A DNA stretch of 46,581 nt. It comes from JBGTFE01 sp036403235. Its GTDB lineage: Bacteria > Acidobacteriota > Blastocatellia > Pyrinomonadales > Pyrinomonadaceae. Numbering within the stretch: the first letter of the stretch is position 1; each line of letters starts with the position of its first letter. Shown here in pieces: positions 8,827 to 17,051 of the stretch. The stretch is taken from the NCBI GenBank assembly GCA_036403235.1, contig DASWRI010000022.1:1-46581 (forward strand), given 5' to 3'. The notes beneath the pieces were generated by a model. It searched no databases and was not told the origin of the DNA. It saw only the letters and a program-made list of their open reading frames with translations. The translations under genes were made by a program, and so were the position numbers.

Positions 8827-8950
8827 CGTTTACAAATTTGAATTTAAAATACAAAAGGACGCTGAAAAGGCATTGGAATGAATCAAGCGGAAAACTCGGG
8901 GTAAAATTGCGGAAAAAAGAAATGTAAACGATGCTCTTTTTGCGTCCTTT
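8827..8950. repeat. long imperfect inverted repeat upstream of the SPFH gene
   Basis: CGTTTACA (8827-8834) pairs with TGTAAACG (8923-8930), and AAAGGACGCTGAAAAGGCAT (about 8854-8873) pairs imperfectly with ATGCTCTTTTTGCGTCCTTT (8931-8950). Unlike the other elements it has no short tandem word. Confidence 0.65.
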
Positions 8951-9117
8951 AATAAAATATTTTCATATATCTATTCGGAAAAAACTCGAAAAACTCCAAC
9001 TTTTTTCCGTCCTCATTTACTAACGCGCAAGATTTTGCAAAAAAGTATCATATTTTTTTCGCAAATTTAAAAAATAGGTTATATTTATGGCATCAACTTC
9101 TGGAGGACAATATAAAG

Positions 9118-10128
9118 ATGTTCGGTTTGGGATTTCTTTTTCTGGCTTTTATCGGCATTGCGATTTTAATCGTAATGGCCAAAACGGTAAAAATCGTGCC
9201 GCAGTCGACCGTCATGCTGATTGAAAGATTGGGCCGTTTTCACCGCATCGCGGCGAGCGGTTTAAATATTATATTTCCGTTTTTTGAATCGCCGCGCGGC
9301 GTTTACTGGACGAACGTGCGTCCCGGCGCGACTTCGATTGATTTGCGCGAGCAGTTTATCGATTTGCCGGCGCAATCGGTCATCACGCGCGATAACGTCA
9401 TGGTCAACGTCGATTCGGTCGTTTACTGGCAGATTACCGACCCGATGAAGGCGGCTTATGAAGTGGCCGATTTGGTCGGCTCGCTTGTCCAGCTCACGTT
9501 TACCGGAATGCGCTCGGTTATCGGCAAGCTCGACCTCGACCACACGCTTTCCTCGCGCGACCAAATCAACAGTGAATTGCGTTTAATTCTGGACGAAGCG
9601 ACCGACAAATGGGGCGTCAAAGTGACGCGCGTCGATATTAAAAACATCAACCCGCCGGAAGACGTTCGGATTACGATGGAAAAACAGATGACCGCCGAGC
9701 GCAACCGCCGAGCATTGATTCTGACCGCTGAAGGCGACCGGCAAGCCGCGATTACGCGTGCCGAAGGCGAAAAGCAGGCGGCGATTACGCGTTCGGAAGG
9801 CTTAAAAGAATCGGCGATTCTCGAAGCCGACGGCGCGGCGCAGGCCCGGCTTCGGTCGTCGCAGGCCGAAGCGCAGTCAATCGCGCAAATCGCGCAGACC
9901 ATCGGCGATTCGGAGCAGACGGCGCAGTATCTGATTACGGTGCGTTACATCGAATCGCTGCGCGACATGGCGCGCACGCAAAACTCGAAAGTCATCTTTA
10001 TGCCGGTCGAAACTTCTAGTATGCTTTCAAGTATCGGCGCTTTGAAAGAAGTTTTTGCGGAAACCGGCGAGAAAAAAGATACGCCGAAGATTACGACTCC
10101 GCGCTCGCCGCGTGAATTAGGAGAATAG
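9118..10128 (+). CDS. SPFH/Band 7 (stomatin/paraslipin-like) membrane protein
   Basis: A 336-residue protein with one N-terminal transmembrane helix (residues about 2-21), a Band 7/SPFH domain over about 25-210 and an Ala/Glu/Gln-rich coiled-coil region at about 200-275 with AEGEKQAAITR-type repeats. Such proteins form large oligomers at the membrane and are linked to membrane organisation and quality control of membrane proteins (QmcA, stomatins). The usual NfeD partner is not next to it. GGAGG about 11 nt upstream supports the ATG. The glutathione peroxidase-like gene starts 11 bp after its stop, so the two may be co-transcribed. Confidence 0.92.
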   Translation: MFGLGFLFLAFIGIAILIVMAKTVKIVPQSTVMLIERLGRFHRIAASGLNIIFPFFESPRGVYWTNVRPGATSIDLREQFIDLPAQSVITRDNVMVNVDSVVYWQITDPMKAAYEVADLVGSLVQLTFTGMRSVIGKLDLDHTLSSRDQINSELRLILDEATDKWGVKVTRVDIKNINPPEDVRITMEKQMTAERNRRALILTAEGDRQAAITRAEGEKQAAITRSEGLKESAILEADGAAQARLRSSQAEAQSIAQIAQTIGDSEQTAQYLITVRYIESLRDMARTQNSKVIFMPVETSSMLSSIGALKEVFAETGEKKDTPKITTPRSPRELGE

Positions 10129-10139
10129 AGAGGTAAAAA

Positions 10140-10718
10140 ATGAAAAGAAATGTGATTTTATCGTTGTTTGTTTTGTTTGTTTTTGTCGGCTTAAATCTTC
10201 TGCCGCTGGCTTCGGCGAAAAACGCGCCGCTTTATGACTTCAAAATGAAGGACATCGACGGGAAAGACGTTAAATTAAAGAAATATAAAGGAAACGTCCT
10301 GCTGGTCGTCAACGTCGCCAGTAAATGCGGATACACGCCGCAATATGAGGCATTGGAAGCGATTTACGAAAAATACAAATCGCAGGGATTTTATATTTTA
10401 GGCTTTCCGGCAAATAATTTCGGCAGTCAGGAACCCGGAACAAATACGGAAATAAAAGAATTTTGCGAATCGAAATACAAAGTTACTTTCCCGATGTTCG
10501 CCAAAATCTCCGTCAAAGGCGACGACATTGACCCGCTTTATAAATTTTTGACGAGCAAAGACACAAATCCGCAGTTTGCCGGCGATATCACCTGGAATTT
10601 CAACAAATTTCTGGTCGATAAAAAAGGCAACGTCGTCGCGCGCTTTACGTCGAAAGACAAACCCGACAGCGAGGCCGTGACGACCGCAATCGAGAAATAC
10701 TTAAAAAGTGAAAACTGA
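10140..10718 (+). CDS. exported glutathione peroxidase-family (thiol) peroxidase
   Basis: A 192-residue protein with a signal peptide (about 1-26) and the glutathione-peroxidase fold. The peroxidatic residue is Cys63 in NVASKCGYT (cysteine, not selenocysteine), and the WNF motif is at 152-154. The usual FPCNQF motif reads FPANNF (89-94), so the tetrad glutamine is Asn93; the resolving cysteine may be Cys109. It reduces hydroperoxides outside the cytoplasm, in bacteria usually with thioredoxin-like donors. The last codons and stop lie in one arm of a repeat palindrome shared with thpR. Confidence 0.88.
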   Translation: MKRNVILSLFVLFVFVGLNLLPLASAKNAPLYDFKMKDIDGKDVKLKKYKGNVLLVVNVASKCGYTPQYEALEAIYEKYKSQGFYILGFPANNFGSQEPGTNTEIKEFCESKYKVTFPMFAKISVKGDDIDPLYKFLTSKDTNPQFAGDITWNFNKFLVDKKGNVVARFTSKDKPDSEAVTTAIEKYLKSEN

Positions 10719-10759
10719 GAACGGAAGAAACGCACTTTCAGTTTTCATCTTTCAGTTAA
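10705..10759. repeat. repeat palindrome joining the 3' ends of two convergent genes
   Basis: TGAAAACTGA at 10709-10718 is the end of the peroxidase gene; its exact reverse complement TCAGTTTTCA is at 10738-10747, and a second TTTCAGTT at 10750-10757 runs into the end of thpR. Words GTGAAAA / CTGAGAA / CGGAAGA have period 7. Both stop codons fall within or at the edge of the element. Confidence 0.8.
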
Positions 10760-11320
10760 ATTAAGTTCGTATTTTGAAACAATCGAATAAATCGAGCCCG
10801 TCGATTGAAGTTTGCTTTCGTAGATGACGATTTCGGAAACTTCAAACTCGACCGGCTCGAATTCGTTTTGCAGATGTTTACGCGCGATTTCCACGGCATT
10901 GTTTGGCTCGCGCAGGCGTGCGACGGTGAGATGAGCTTTGAAATTTCTCGTTTCCGGCCGGAATCCGATTTTCGCGCTTTCTCCTTCTAAAATCTCGCTC
11001 ATCTTCAGCAAACTTCCCTTTTCATCTTTGACGCCGAGCCATAAAACTCGCGCGTTTCGCGGCGACGGGAAAACGCCCGTTCCGCCAATTTCCAATTTGA
11101 AAGTTGAAATTTGCCCGGCAATTTTTCCGACCGTTTCGCTTAAATTATTCAATTGGCCTTCGTTTGCATCTCCCAGAAATTTTAGCGTCAGGTGAAGTTT
11201 TTCCGCTTTTTCCCAGCCGGCGCGCAAATGTGGAAATTCGCGGCGAAGCGTTTCCGAATAAGCCGAAACCCGGCGCCGCGCTTCATCTGAAACATCAATT
11301 GCGACAAAAACTCTTTTCAT
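10745..11320 (-). CDS. thpR: RNA 2',3'-cyclic phosphodiesterase (2H family)
   Basis: A 191-residue protein of the 2H phosphoesterase family. The two catalytic HxT motifs are His43-Leu-Thr45 (LHLTLKFLG) and His130-Leu-Thr132 (AHLTVARL), with the expected spacing. Family members hydrolyse 2',3'-cyclic phosphates on RNA ends and show 2'-5' RNA ligase activity in vitro. Length is typical. It is divergent from mltG, with about 56 bp between starts. The C-terminal residues (LTER) are encoded by repeat-palindrome sequence, suggesting the C-terminus was altered by the repeat. Confidence 0.88.
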   Translation of the reverse strand: MKRVFVAIDVSDEARRRVSAYSETLRREFPHLRAGWEKAEKLHLTLKFLGDANEGQLNNLSETVGKIAGQISTFKLEIGGTGVFPSPRNARVLWLGVKDEKGSLLKMSEILEGESAKIGFRPETRNFKAHLTVARLREPNNAVEIARKHLQNEFEPVEFEVSEIVIYESKLQSTGSIYSIVSKYELNLTER

Positions 11321-11376
11321 ACGCTCCGCCTTTATTTTTGCACGAAACTTTGCCGGTTGCTAAACTTTACAAAGAT

Positions 11377-12447
11377 ATGAAATTTTTAAGGCTTCTGCTC
11401 GTCATTTTTATAATCTCGATTCTGGCTTTGTGCGGCGTTTCATATTGGATTTACAGCTCTCTCAATGCGCCGCACAAACACGAAAAAGCAAATCAGACGA
11501 TACAAATCCCGAAAGGCTCGACGCCGAATGAAATCATCGCGAGGCTCGCCGCCGAAAATATTCTGCCGAGCGCGCTTCCCGTCCAGATTTACGTCCGGAC
11601 GTTTGGCGACGCGAGCAAGTTTCAAGCCGGAGATTATCAATTCGCTTCGCCGATTACGCCGCTTCAGGTTTTAAAGGAGCTCGAATCAGGCGAGGAAAAA
11701 ACGATAAAATTGACAATTCCCGAAGGCTTTACGCGTTTTGACATCGCCAAGCGCATCGCCGAAAAATTCCCGCAAAATCCGCCGATGGACGAAAAGGCGG
11801 TTTTATATTTTACGGAAGATGTGAGCCTCATCAAAGATTTCGACCCGGCGGCGAAAAATCTCGAAGGCTATATGTATCCGAGCACATACAATTTTCCGAA
11901 AGAAACAAAACCGCAGGATATTTTTAAGCGAATGGTCGAGCAGTTTCTAAAAACATGGAAACCCGAATGGACTGAGCGCGCGCGGCAGCTCGGCCGAACG
12001 CCGCGCGAGATTGTCGTCATCGCTTCTCTAATCGAAACCGAAGCGGGCGTCGAAACCGACCGTCCGATTGTCGCTTCGGTGATTTACAACCGTCTGCAAA
12101 AAAACATTCCGCTCGGCATCGACCAGACGGCCGTTTATGTCGCGAAAATGCAGAATCGATGGGACGGGACGATAAATAAAAGCGACATCGAAGTCGATTC
12201 GCCATACAACACGAGACGCTATGGCGGACTTCCGCCCGGGCCGATTTCCTCGGTTTCGGAAAGCGCCATCAAAGCGGCGCTGAATCCGGCGACGACCGAT
12301 TATCTTTATTACGTCCGCGACGTCGAGAAAAACGACGGCTCGCATCATTTCTATTCTTCGGCCGCCGAATTCGAGCGCGGCAAAGCCGATTATCAAAGAT
12401 GGCTCGAAGATGAGCGGGCGAAGAAAAAAGCCGAAGAAAATCAGTAA
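11377..12447 (+). CDS. mltG: endolytic peptidoglycan transglycosylase MltG
   Basis: A 356-residue membrane-anchored enzyme. A transmembrane helix spans about residues 4-26, a LysM-like region follows (about 40-105), and the YceG catalytic domain covers about 115-340. The catalytic glutamate is expected at Glu220 in ASLIETEAG, followed by SVIYNRL, GIDQT and SPYNTRRYGGLPPGPI motifs. It cuts nascent glycan strands and so terminates chain growth. The ATG at 11377 places the membrane helix at the N-terminus; an upstream open frame back to 11104 overlaps thpR and is not coding. Confidence 0.93.
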   Translation: MKFLRLLLVIFIISILALCGVSYWIYSSLNAPHKHEKANQTIQIPKGSTPNEIIARLAAENILPSALPVQIYVRTFGDASKFQAGDYQFASPITPLQVLKELESGEEKTIKLTIPEGFTRFDIAKRIAEKFPQNPPMDEKAVLYFTEDVSLIKDFDPAAKNLEGYMYPSTYNFPKETKPQDIFKRMVEQFLKTWKPEWTERARQLGRTPREIVVIASLIETEAGVETDRPIVASVIYNRLQKNIPLGIDQTAVYVAKMQNRWDGTINKSDIEVDSPYNTRRYGGLPPGPISSVSESAIKAALNPATTDYLYYVRDVEKNDGSHHFYSSAAEFERGKADYQRWLEDERAKKKAEENQ

Positions 12448-12506
12448 TTTTTGCGGGAACTTTTTATAAAACGCGGTGTCTAATTTAGAAAGGAGACTTT
12501 CAAACT

Positions 12507-13046
12507 ATGACGCCCGGAACGTTGCTTTCTCAATCAGAAAAAAAGCTTTTACTCGGCTTTTTTCTACTGATTTGCGGTGTCTTTTATCTGCATCTGGCGA
12601 ACAATGCGGTTGAAATTTACAACGACGGCGTCATGTCTCAGCAAATTAAAAAGCAAAATCTGGCGGATTACTCCAAACCATCGATTTTTTCGGGCGATTT
12701 TGAAGTTCCGTCACCGATATATCTTAAGTTTTTCTGGATTCAGTTTTTTACAAATCCGATTTTGTTTTTTCTTTTAAGAAAACCGAAGCCATCGAATTTT
12801 ACTGTTTCGACAACTATAAATTTGGTGATATTTCTGAGTCTCTTGGCTTGGAACAAGCGCCGTTACGATTCTTATCTTATTAATGGTTTTTGGATGCACG
12901 ACGGCGTCAACGGATATTTCTGGCTTCCTTCACATTTAACCGCTTTTGTTTTAGCCGTTTTATTGTTCGCTTTTATAATTCTGCAATTTTCGACTCTGCT
13001 TCGGTTCACGGTCGAAAACTTTTCGACTAAACTCACGCTCGAATAA
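12507..13046 (+). CDS. unrecognised polytopic membrane protein
   Basis: A 179-residue protein I do not recognise. Hydrophobic segments lie at about residues 14-33, 70-88, 97-112 and 137-162, suggesting three or four membrane helices with a polar loop (35-68) after the first. A strong Shine-Dalgarno (AAAGGAG) precedes the ATG. It is 60 bp downstream of mltG on the same strand and may be in the same transcript. AT content is somewhat higher than in neighbouring genes. No catalytic motif is visible. Confidence 0.7.
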   Translation: MTPGTLLSQSEKKLLLGFFLLICGVFYLHLANNAVEIYNDGVMSQQIKKQNLADYSKPSIFSGDFEVPSPIYLKFFWIQFFTNPILFFLLRKPKPSNFTVSTTINLVIFLSLLAWNKRRYDSYLINGFWMHDGVNGYFWLPSHLTAFVLAVLLFAFIILQFSTLLRFTVENFSTKLTLE

Positions 13047-13241
13047 CAACGATTTTCGGCATATCATTTGCCTGTCTTTACGACGGAAGAAAAGTGTCTT
13101 TTAACAATGCAATTTTTGAGTGATTTGCTCGGTTTGCATTGCTTTTCACGTTTTATTTTAATTCAGTTTTTAATGCCGATTGAACAATCCTGCCACTCGT
13201 TCATTTGACAGAGCTTTTTTGGCTTTAAGTAGGAGGTTGGT

Positions 13242-14303
13242 ATGAACGGTTATTTGACAAATAATGGATTTTTTCAAGCTGTGGTCTGCTTAATTTTGTT
13301 CGTTTTTGTCGTTTCGGTATCCGCGCAGACAAAAAAACAGATAGTCTGGACACAAACGCACAGCGCGGGCTCGGCGACGCGCGGCTCAGTCACATTTTCG
13401 CCCGACGGCCGTTTTCTGGCTTCGGGCAGAGTAAATACTTTCGACGTCAAAATCTGGAACGCAACCGACGGAACGCTGATTCGGACGCTCAATGCAAGGG
13501 ATAACGATACGAATTCGCTCGCTTTTTCGCCTGACAGTCAATATCTGGCAACCGGTACGGGCGAGTCGGGACAAACATTAAATCTTAATCTCTGGCACGT
13601 TTCGGACGGGCTGCGCGTCGTCGGGCGCATCAGCGCGTTTACAAACGGGACAATCGGAGTCGCGTTTTCGCCCGACGGGCAATATCTGGCGGTGTGCGGT
13701 TTTCACGCCCGAAATTATAAAATTTATCACGTTCCCGATATGGCGCTCGTCGCCGACGTCAGCAATACCGACCCGGCAACAAGCATCGCGCCGCGCGTCA
13801 ACGCCATCGCCTTCTCGCCCGACGGGCAGTTTATCGGTATCGGCGACAGTCGCGGGGTAAAACTGCGGCGCGCGTCCGACGGAAGCTTGATTCGCTCATA
13901 CGGTAACGGCGGCATGCCAATCAATTCAATCGCTTTTTCGCCGAACGGGCAATACATTGCCGCCGCCGTTCAATTGCAGGATTCAACTTACGCCAACTGT
14001 ATCGACTGCACCATCAAGCTCTGGCAGGTTTCCGACGCGACCTTGCTGCATACATACACCAACGGGACGGGTATGACGTTCGCCACCATCGGTTTTTCGC
14101 CGAACGGACGAGCAATCGCCGCCGGCTATGCGGACGATATGGCCGATTCGGGCGCGGTGAAATTCTGGGACGTCGAATCGGAAAAAACTCTCCGAATCGA
14201 TAGTCAGCCGCTCTACTTTCAGGGTTTTGCATATTCGCCGAACGGCTTAACTTACGCTTCTCTACGGTCGGACGGCGTCGTCAGCGTTGTTTACGCGCCT
14301 TAA
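13242..14303 (+). CDS. exported seven-bladed WD40 beta-propeller protein
   Basis: A 353-residue protein with a signal peptide (about 1-28) followed by seven WD40-type repeats, recognised by the recurring FSPDG/FSPNG plus QYLA/RFLASG motifs. Seven copies make one complete beta-propeller occupying the whole mature protein. Such domains are protein-interaction platforms; no enzyme domain is attached. AGGAGG lies 7 nt before the ATG. It stands alone, with a terminator at 14330-14365 behind it, so its partner cannot be inferred from context. Confidence 0.88.
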   Translation: MNGYLTNNGFFQAVVCLILFVFVVSVSAQTKKQIVWTQTHSAGSATRGSVTFSPDGRFLASGRVNTFDVKIWNATDGTLIRTLNARDNDTNSLAFSPDSQYLATGTGESGQTLNLNLWHVSDGLRVVGRISAFTNGTIGVAFSPDGQYLAVCGFHARNYKIYHVPDMALVADVSNTDPATSIAPRVNAIAFSPDGQFIGIGDSRGVKLRRASDGSLIRSYGNGGMPINSIAFSPNGQYIAAAVQLQDSTYANCIDCTIKLWQVSDATLLHTYTNGTGMTFATIGFSPNGRAIAAGYADDMADSGAVKFWDVESEKTLRIDSQPLYFQGFAYSPNGLTYASLRSDGVVSVVYAP

Positions 14304-14329
14304 ATCTGATTGATTGGTAATCCGTCTTT

Positions 14330-14368
14330 GAAAAGCTATAAACGCACAAAAGTTTATAGCTTTTCTTC
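14330..14368 (+). terminator. rho-independent terminator after the WD40 gene
   Basis: GAAAAGCTATAAAC (14330-14343) is perfectly complementary to GTTTATAGCTTTTC (14352-14365), with an 8-nt loop; TTTTC-TTC closes it. Confidence 0.85.
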
Positions 14369-14413
14369 AATCGAAGATGAACTTATCGTAAAACTCAGGC
14401 AAAATAATTTTAG

Positions 14414-15286
14414 ATGATAAAACTTCTCGCGCTCGATTTGGACGGAACTTTGCTTGATTCTCGCGGCAAAATTCCCGATGCAAACAAAAAAGCGATTCGT
14501 AAAGCCGAAGAAAAAGGCGTTCTGGTGACGATTGCGACCGGAAGACGTTTTCGCGACGCGCGCCCGGTCGGCCTTGAATTAGAATTAAACGCGCCTTTGA
14601 TAACTCATAACGGCGCGCTCCTGAAATACGCTGATAATCTTAAAACCGTCGCCGTTTCGCTGCTTTCAAACGAAACAATCCGCGAAATTTTGCGCATCGG
14701 GCGCGAATTCGGCGCGGACGCGCTCTTAAGCGCCGACCCGCACGGCAAAGGGACTTTGTTTTACGACCGTATTTCCGAAGAAAACATTCCGCTTCAAAAA
14801 TATATTTTTTGGTCAAAAACCTTTCACGGCGACGAGGCGGAAGAAGCGGTTCATCACGTCGAATCGCTGGAAAAAATTCTGGATGAAACCGAAACCGTCC
14901 ACGTTTCGTTTTCGGGCGCGTGCGCGCCGATGGCTCATCTGGAAATAATCTTAAAAGGCGAGCTCGATTCAATCGCGACCGTTTTGACGACCGTTTACCC
15001 GCGTCTGAATTTTACTTTAATCGATATTTTGCCGCCCGACGCATCGAAAGGAACCGGCGTCGAAAAGCTCGCCCTGCTCAACAATTTGCGCGCCGAAAAC
15101 GTGATGACGATGGGCGACAATTTTAACGATTTGGAAATGCTCGAATTCGCCGGAACGCCGGTCGTGATGGGAAACGCCGCGCCGAATTTGCTTGAGCGCG
15201 AAGAATTTTATACAACTTTAAGTAACGACGAAAACGGCGTTGCCGCCGCAATCGAAAAATTTATTTTAGGAGAATTTAATGGCTAA
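14414..15286 (+). CDS. Cof-type HAD-IIB sugar-phosphate phosphatase
   Basis: A 290-residue hydrolase of the haloacid dehalogenase superfamily, type IIB. The nucleophile and acid/base aspartates are Asp8 and Asp10 in LALDLDGTLLDS. Motif III/IV appears as MGDNFNDLEML near residue 235, and the cap domain lies between. These enzymes dephosphorylate sugar phosphates or nucleotides in the cytoplasm; specificity is unknown. The downstream cyclophilin start overlaps the last 8 bp, and its ribosome binding site lies inside this gene, so the two are translationally coupled. Confidence 0.92.
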   Translation: MIKLLALDLDGTLLDSRGKIPDANKKAIRKAEEKGVLVTIATGRRFRDARPVGLELELNAPLITHNGALLKYADNLKTVAVSLLSNETIREILRIGREFGADALLSADPHGKGTLFYDRISEENIPLQKYIFWSKTFHGDEAEEAVHHVESLEKILDETETVHVSFSGACAPMAHLEIILKGELDSIATVLTTVYPRLNFTLIDILPPDASKGTGVEKLALLNNLRAENVMTMGDNFNDLEMLEFAGTPVVMGNAAPNLLEREEFYTTLSNDENGVAAAIEKFILGEFNG

Positions 15287-15764
15287 CAGAACAGCAGTTA
15301 TAGAAACGAACAAAGGAACGATAAAATTTGAGCTTCTCGAAGACGAAGCGCCGAAAACGACGGAAAACTTTCGTCTGCTGGCGGAAAAAGGTTATTACAA
15401 CGGCGTAGTTTTTCACCGCGTCATCAAAAATTTTATGATTCAGGGCGGCGACCCGACCGGCACCGGCGCGGGCGGCGCATCGGCCTGGGGCGGAAAATTT
15501 GCCGACGAAATAAACCGGAGCTCGGCGCTTTATCAGGGCGCTTATCATAAGGGAACGGTCGCGATGGCAAACGCCGGGCCGAATACGAACGGCTCGCAGT
15601 TTTTTATTATGCACGTCGATTACCCGCTGCCGCCCGCATATGCGAAATTCGGTCGCGTCATCGAAGGACAGGACGTGGTTGACGCGATTGCCGAATCAAC
15701 GACCGCATCCGGAGACAGGCCGGTCGAAGAAGTGCGAATGGAAAGAGTTTATATCGAAGAATAA
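15279..15764 (+). CDS. peptidyl-prolyl cis-trans isomerase, cyclophilin type (cytoplasmic)
   Basis: A 161-residue single-domain cyclophilin without a signal peptide. Core motifs FHRVIKNFMIQGGDPTGTG and AMANAGPNTNGSQFFI contain the catalytic arginine and substrate-binding residues. It speeds proline isomerisation during folding. It overlaps the HAD gene upstream and is followed by dtd, with a repeat palindrome between. A second, lipoprotein cyclophilin lies two genes downstream. Confidence 0.94.
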   Translation: MANRTAVIETNKGTIKFELLEDEAPKTTENFRLLAEKGYYNGVVFHRVIKNFMIQGGDPTGTGAGGASAWGGKFADEINRSSALYQGAYHKGTVAMANAGPNTNGSQFFIMHVDYPLPPAYAKFGRVIEGQDVVDAIAESTTASGDRPVEEVRMERVYIEE

Positions 15765-15768
15765 TGGA

Positions 15769-15826
15769 AAACGGAAAGTGGAAAATGCAAAATTTAAGAA
15801 ATTCTTTTATTTTCCGCTTTCCGTTT
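15769..15826. repeat. short-tandem-repeat palindrome, heptamer words
   Basis: An 18-nt arm at 15769-15786 (AAACGGAAAGTGGAAAAT) pairs with 15809-15826 with one G-T mismatch. Left-arm words GGAAAAC, GGAAAGT, GGAAAAT, GCAAAAT have period 7. It lies 5 bp upstream of the dtd start codon and would take the place of a ribosome binding site. Confidence 0.85.
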
Positions 15827-15831
15827 GTATT

Positions 15832-16281
15832 ATGAGGGCTGTTATTCAAAGAGTTTCGCGGGCGAAAGTTTCGGTTTCCGGCGAAATCACGGGCGAAATT
15901 GGCAAGGGGATTTTAATATTGCTCGGAGTTTCGCGCGCTGATTCCGAGAAAGAAGCGGCCTATATTCTCGAAAAAACGCTGAATCTGCGTATTTTCGAAG
16001 ACGCGGGAGGCAAAATGAATTTGTCTTTGCTCGATATCAAAGGCGATTTGCTCGTCGTTTCGCAGTTTACGCTTTACGGCGACGCGCGCAAAGGTCGTCG
16101 GCCTTCTTTTATCGACGCCGCCGCGCCCGAGGCGGCCAACGCGCTTTACGAATTTTTTGTGACCGAAGCGCGAAAACAGGTCGGACGAGTCGAAACCGGA
16201 CGCTTTCAGGCAATGATGGATGTCGAGCTCGTCAACGACGGCCCGGTGACGATTTTAATCGACAGCGACAAGACGTTTTAA
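15832..16281 (+). CDS. dtd: D-aminoacyl-tRNA deacylase
   Basis: A 149-residue protein beginning MRAVIQRVSRA, the family N-terminus, with the signature SQFTLYGD at about 79-86 and the NDGPVT motif near the C-terminus. It removes D-amino acids mis-attached to tRNA. The ATG at 15832 matches the family start. No Shine-Dalgarno is visible because the preceding 60 bp are a repeat palindrome, so translation may depend on the upstream cyclophilin gene. Start choice certain from the protein, initiation mechanism not. Confidence 0.94.
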   Translation: MRAVIQRVSRAKVSVSGEITGEIGKGILILLGVSRADSEKEAAYILEKTLNLRIFEDAGGKMNLSLLDIKGDLLVVSQFTLYGDARKGRRPSFIDAAAPEAANALYEFFVTEARKQVGRVETGRFQAMMDVELVNDGPVTILIDSDKTF

Positions 16282-16297
16282 CGAATTTCTAAAATTT

Positions 16298-16942
16298 ATG
16301 ATAAAAAAACTTATACCCTTTATTGTTTTATTTTCGCTTTTATTTTCACTTTCGTGCGGCGATAAAAAAGCCGCTAATATCCGGACGAATACGTCAAAAT
16401 CGAAAACGACCGCGACGCCCGAAATTAAAACCGGCGTGGCGCCCGTCGCCGACAACGAAATTGCCGTCGTCGAGATGCAGGAACCGGCCTACGGAACGAT
16501 AAAAATCGAGCTTTATTCGAATATCGCCCCGAAAATGGTCGAACGCTTTAAAACCTTGGCGAAAGAAGGCTTTTACAACGGAACGACGTTTCACCGCGTC
16601 AGCTCGATGGTCTTACAGGGCGGCGACCCGCTTTCAAAAGACGACAACCCGCTCAACGACGGGACGGGAGGCTCGGATAAACCGGACGTTCCGGCCGAAT
16701 TTTCCGACGTCCCGTATGAACCCGGAATCGTCGGCGCGGCGCGAACGAACGACCCGAATTCGGCGAACTGCCAGTTTTATATAACGATGCAGCGAATGCC
16801 GCAATGGGACAGAAATTATACGGTTTTCGGCAAAGTAATCGAAGGAATGAACAACGCCAAAACAATCGTGGGCGTTCCGAAAGACGGCGAAAGACCGCTC
16901 GACGCCGTCCGGATAAAAAGCATTACGATTCAGCCGAAATAG
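16298..16942 (+). CDS. lipoprotein cyclophilin-type peptidyl-prolyl isomerase
   Basis: A 214-residue protein with a lipoprotein-like signal (cysteine near residue 20, in LFSLSCGD; the lipobox is slightly off consensus), a Thr/Lys-rich spacer and a cyclophilin domain from about residue 50. Motifs TFHRV, VLQGGDPL and NSANCQFYITM are present; the usual asparagine-glycine-serine stretch reads DPNSANCQF. It probably assists folding at the envelope. It starts 16 bp after dtd, so the HAD-cyclophilin-dtd-cyclophilin genes appear to form one operon. Confidence 0.88.
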   Translation: MIKKLIPFIVLFSLLFSLSCGDKKAANIRTNTSKSKTTATPEIKTGVAPVADNEIAVVEMQEPAYGTIKIELYSNIAPKMVERFKTLAKEGFYNGTTFHRVSSMVLQGGDPLSKDDNPLNDGTGGSDKPDVPAEFSDVPYEPGIVGAARTNDPNSANCQFYITMQRMPQWDRNYTVFGKVIEGMNNAKTIVGVPKDGERPLDAVRIKSITIQPK

Positions 16943-16953
16943 CGTTTTTCTGT

Positions 16954-16959
16954 TATAAT
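16954..16959 (+). promoter_or_regulatory. -10 element of the tRNA-Arg gene
   Basis: A perfect TATAAT lies 10 bp before the tRNA 5' end. No good -35 is seen 16-18 bp upstream. Confidence 0.5.
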
Positions 16960-16969
16960 TTTTCGATAT

Positions 16970-17042
16970 GCTCGCGTAGCTCAGTGGATAGAGTGCTTCC
17001 CTCCGAAGGAAGAAGTCGCAGGTTCGAATCCCGCCGCGAGTA
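16970..17042 (+). tRNA. tRNA-Arg, anticodon CCG
   Basis: A 73-nt cloverleaf. The 7-bp acceptor stem GCTCGCG pairs with CGCGAGT (one G-U at the end); U8 A9 are present; the D arm is GCTC/GAGT. The anticodon stem CTTCC/GGAAG encloses the loop CTCCGAA, giving anticodon CCG. The T arm is GCAGG-TTCGAAT-CCCGC with one A-C mismatch. The discriminator is A and CCA is not encoded. An A-loop followed by a T-run directly after the gene can end transcription. It reads arginine CGG codons. Confidence 0.93.
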
Positions 17043-17051
17043 CTTTTTTTT

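Larger units (their letters stand above)
8713..9117. other. intergenic region with two hairpins upstream of the SPFH gene
   Basis: About 400 bp between divergent ilvA and the SPFH gene. It holds a perfect 18-bp-arm hairpin (8764-8811) and a longer imperfect inverted repeat (8827-8950). From about 8955 the DNA is AT-rich and probably contains the SPFH promoter; TATATT near 9079 is a possible -10 without a convincing -35. A good Shine-Dalgarno (GGAGG at about 9102) precedes the ATG at 9118. Confidence 0.6.

Noticed and set aside
11104..11376. N-terminal extension of mltG
   Set aside because: It overlaps thpR on the other strand and would bury the membrane anchor.
15640..15831. N-terminal extension of dtd
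   Set aside because: It overlaps the cyclophilin gene and crosses a repeat; the family starts at MRAVIQRV.
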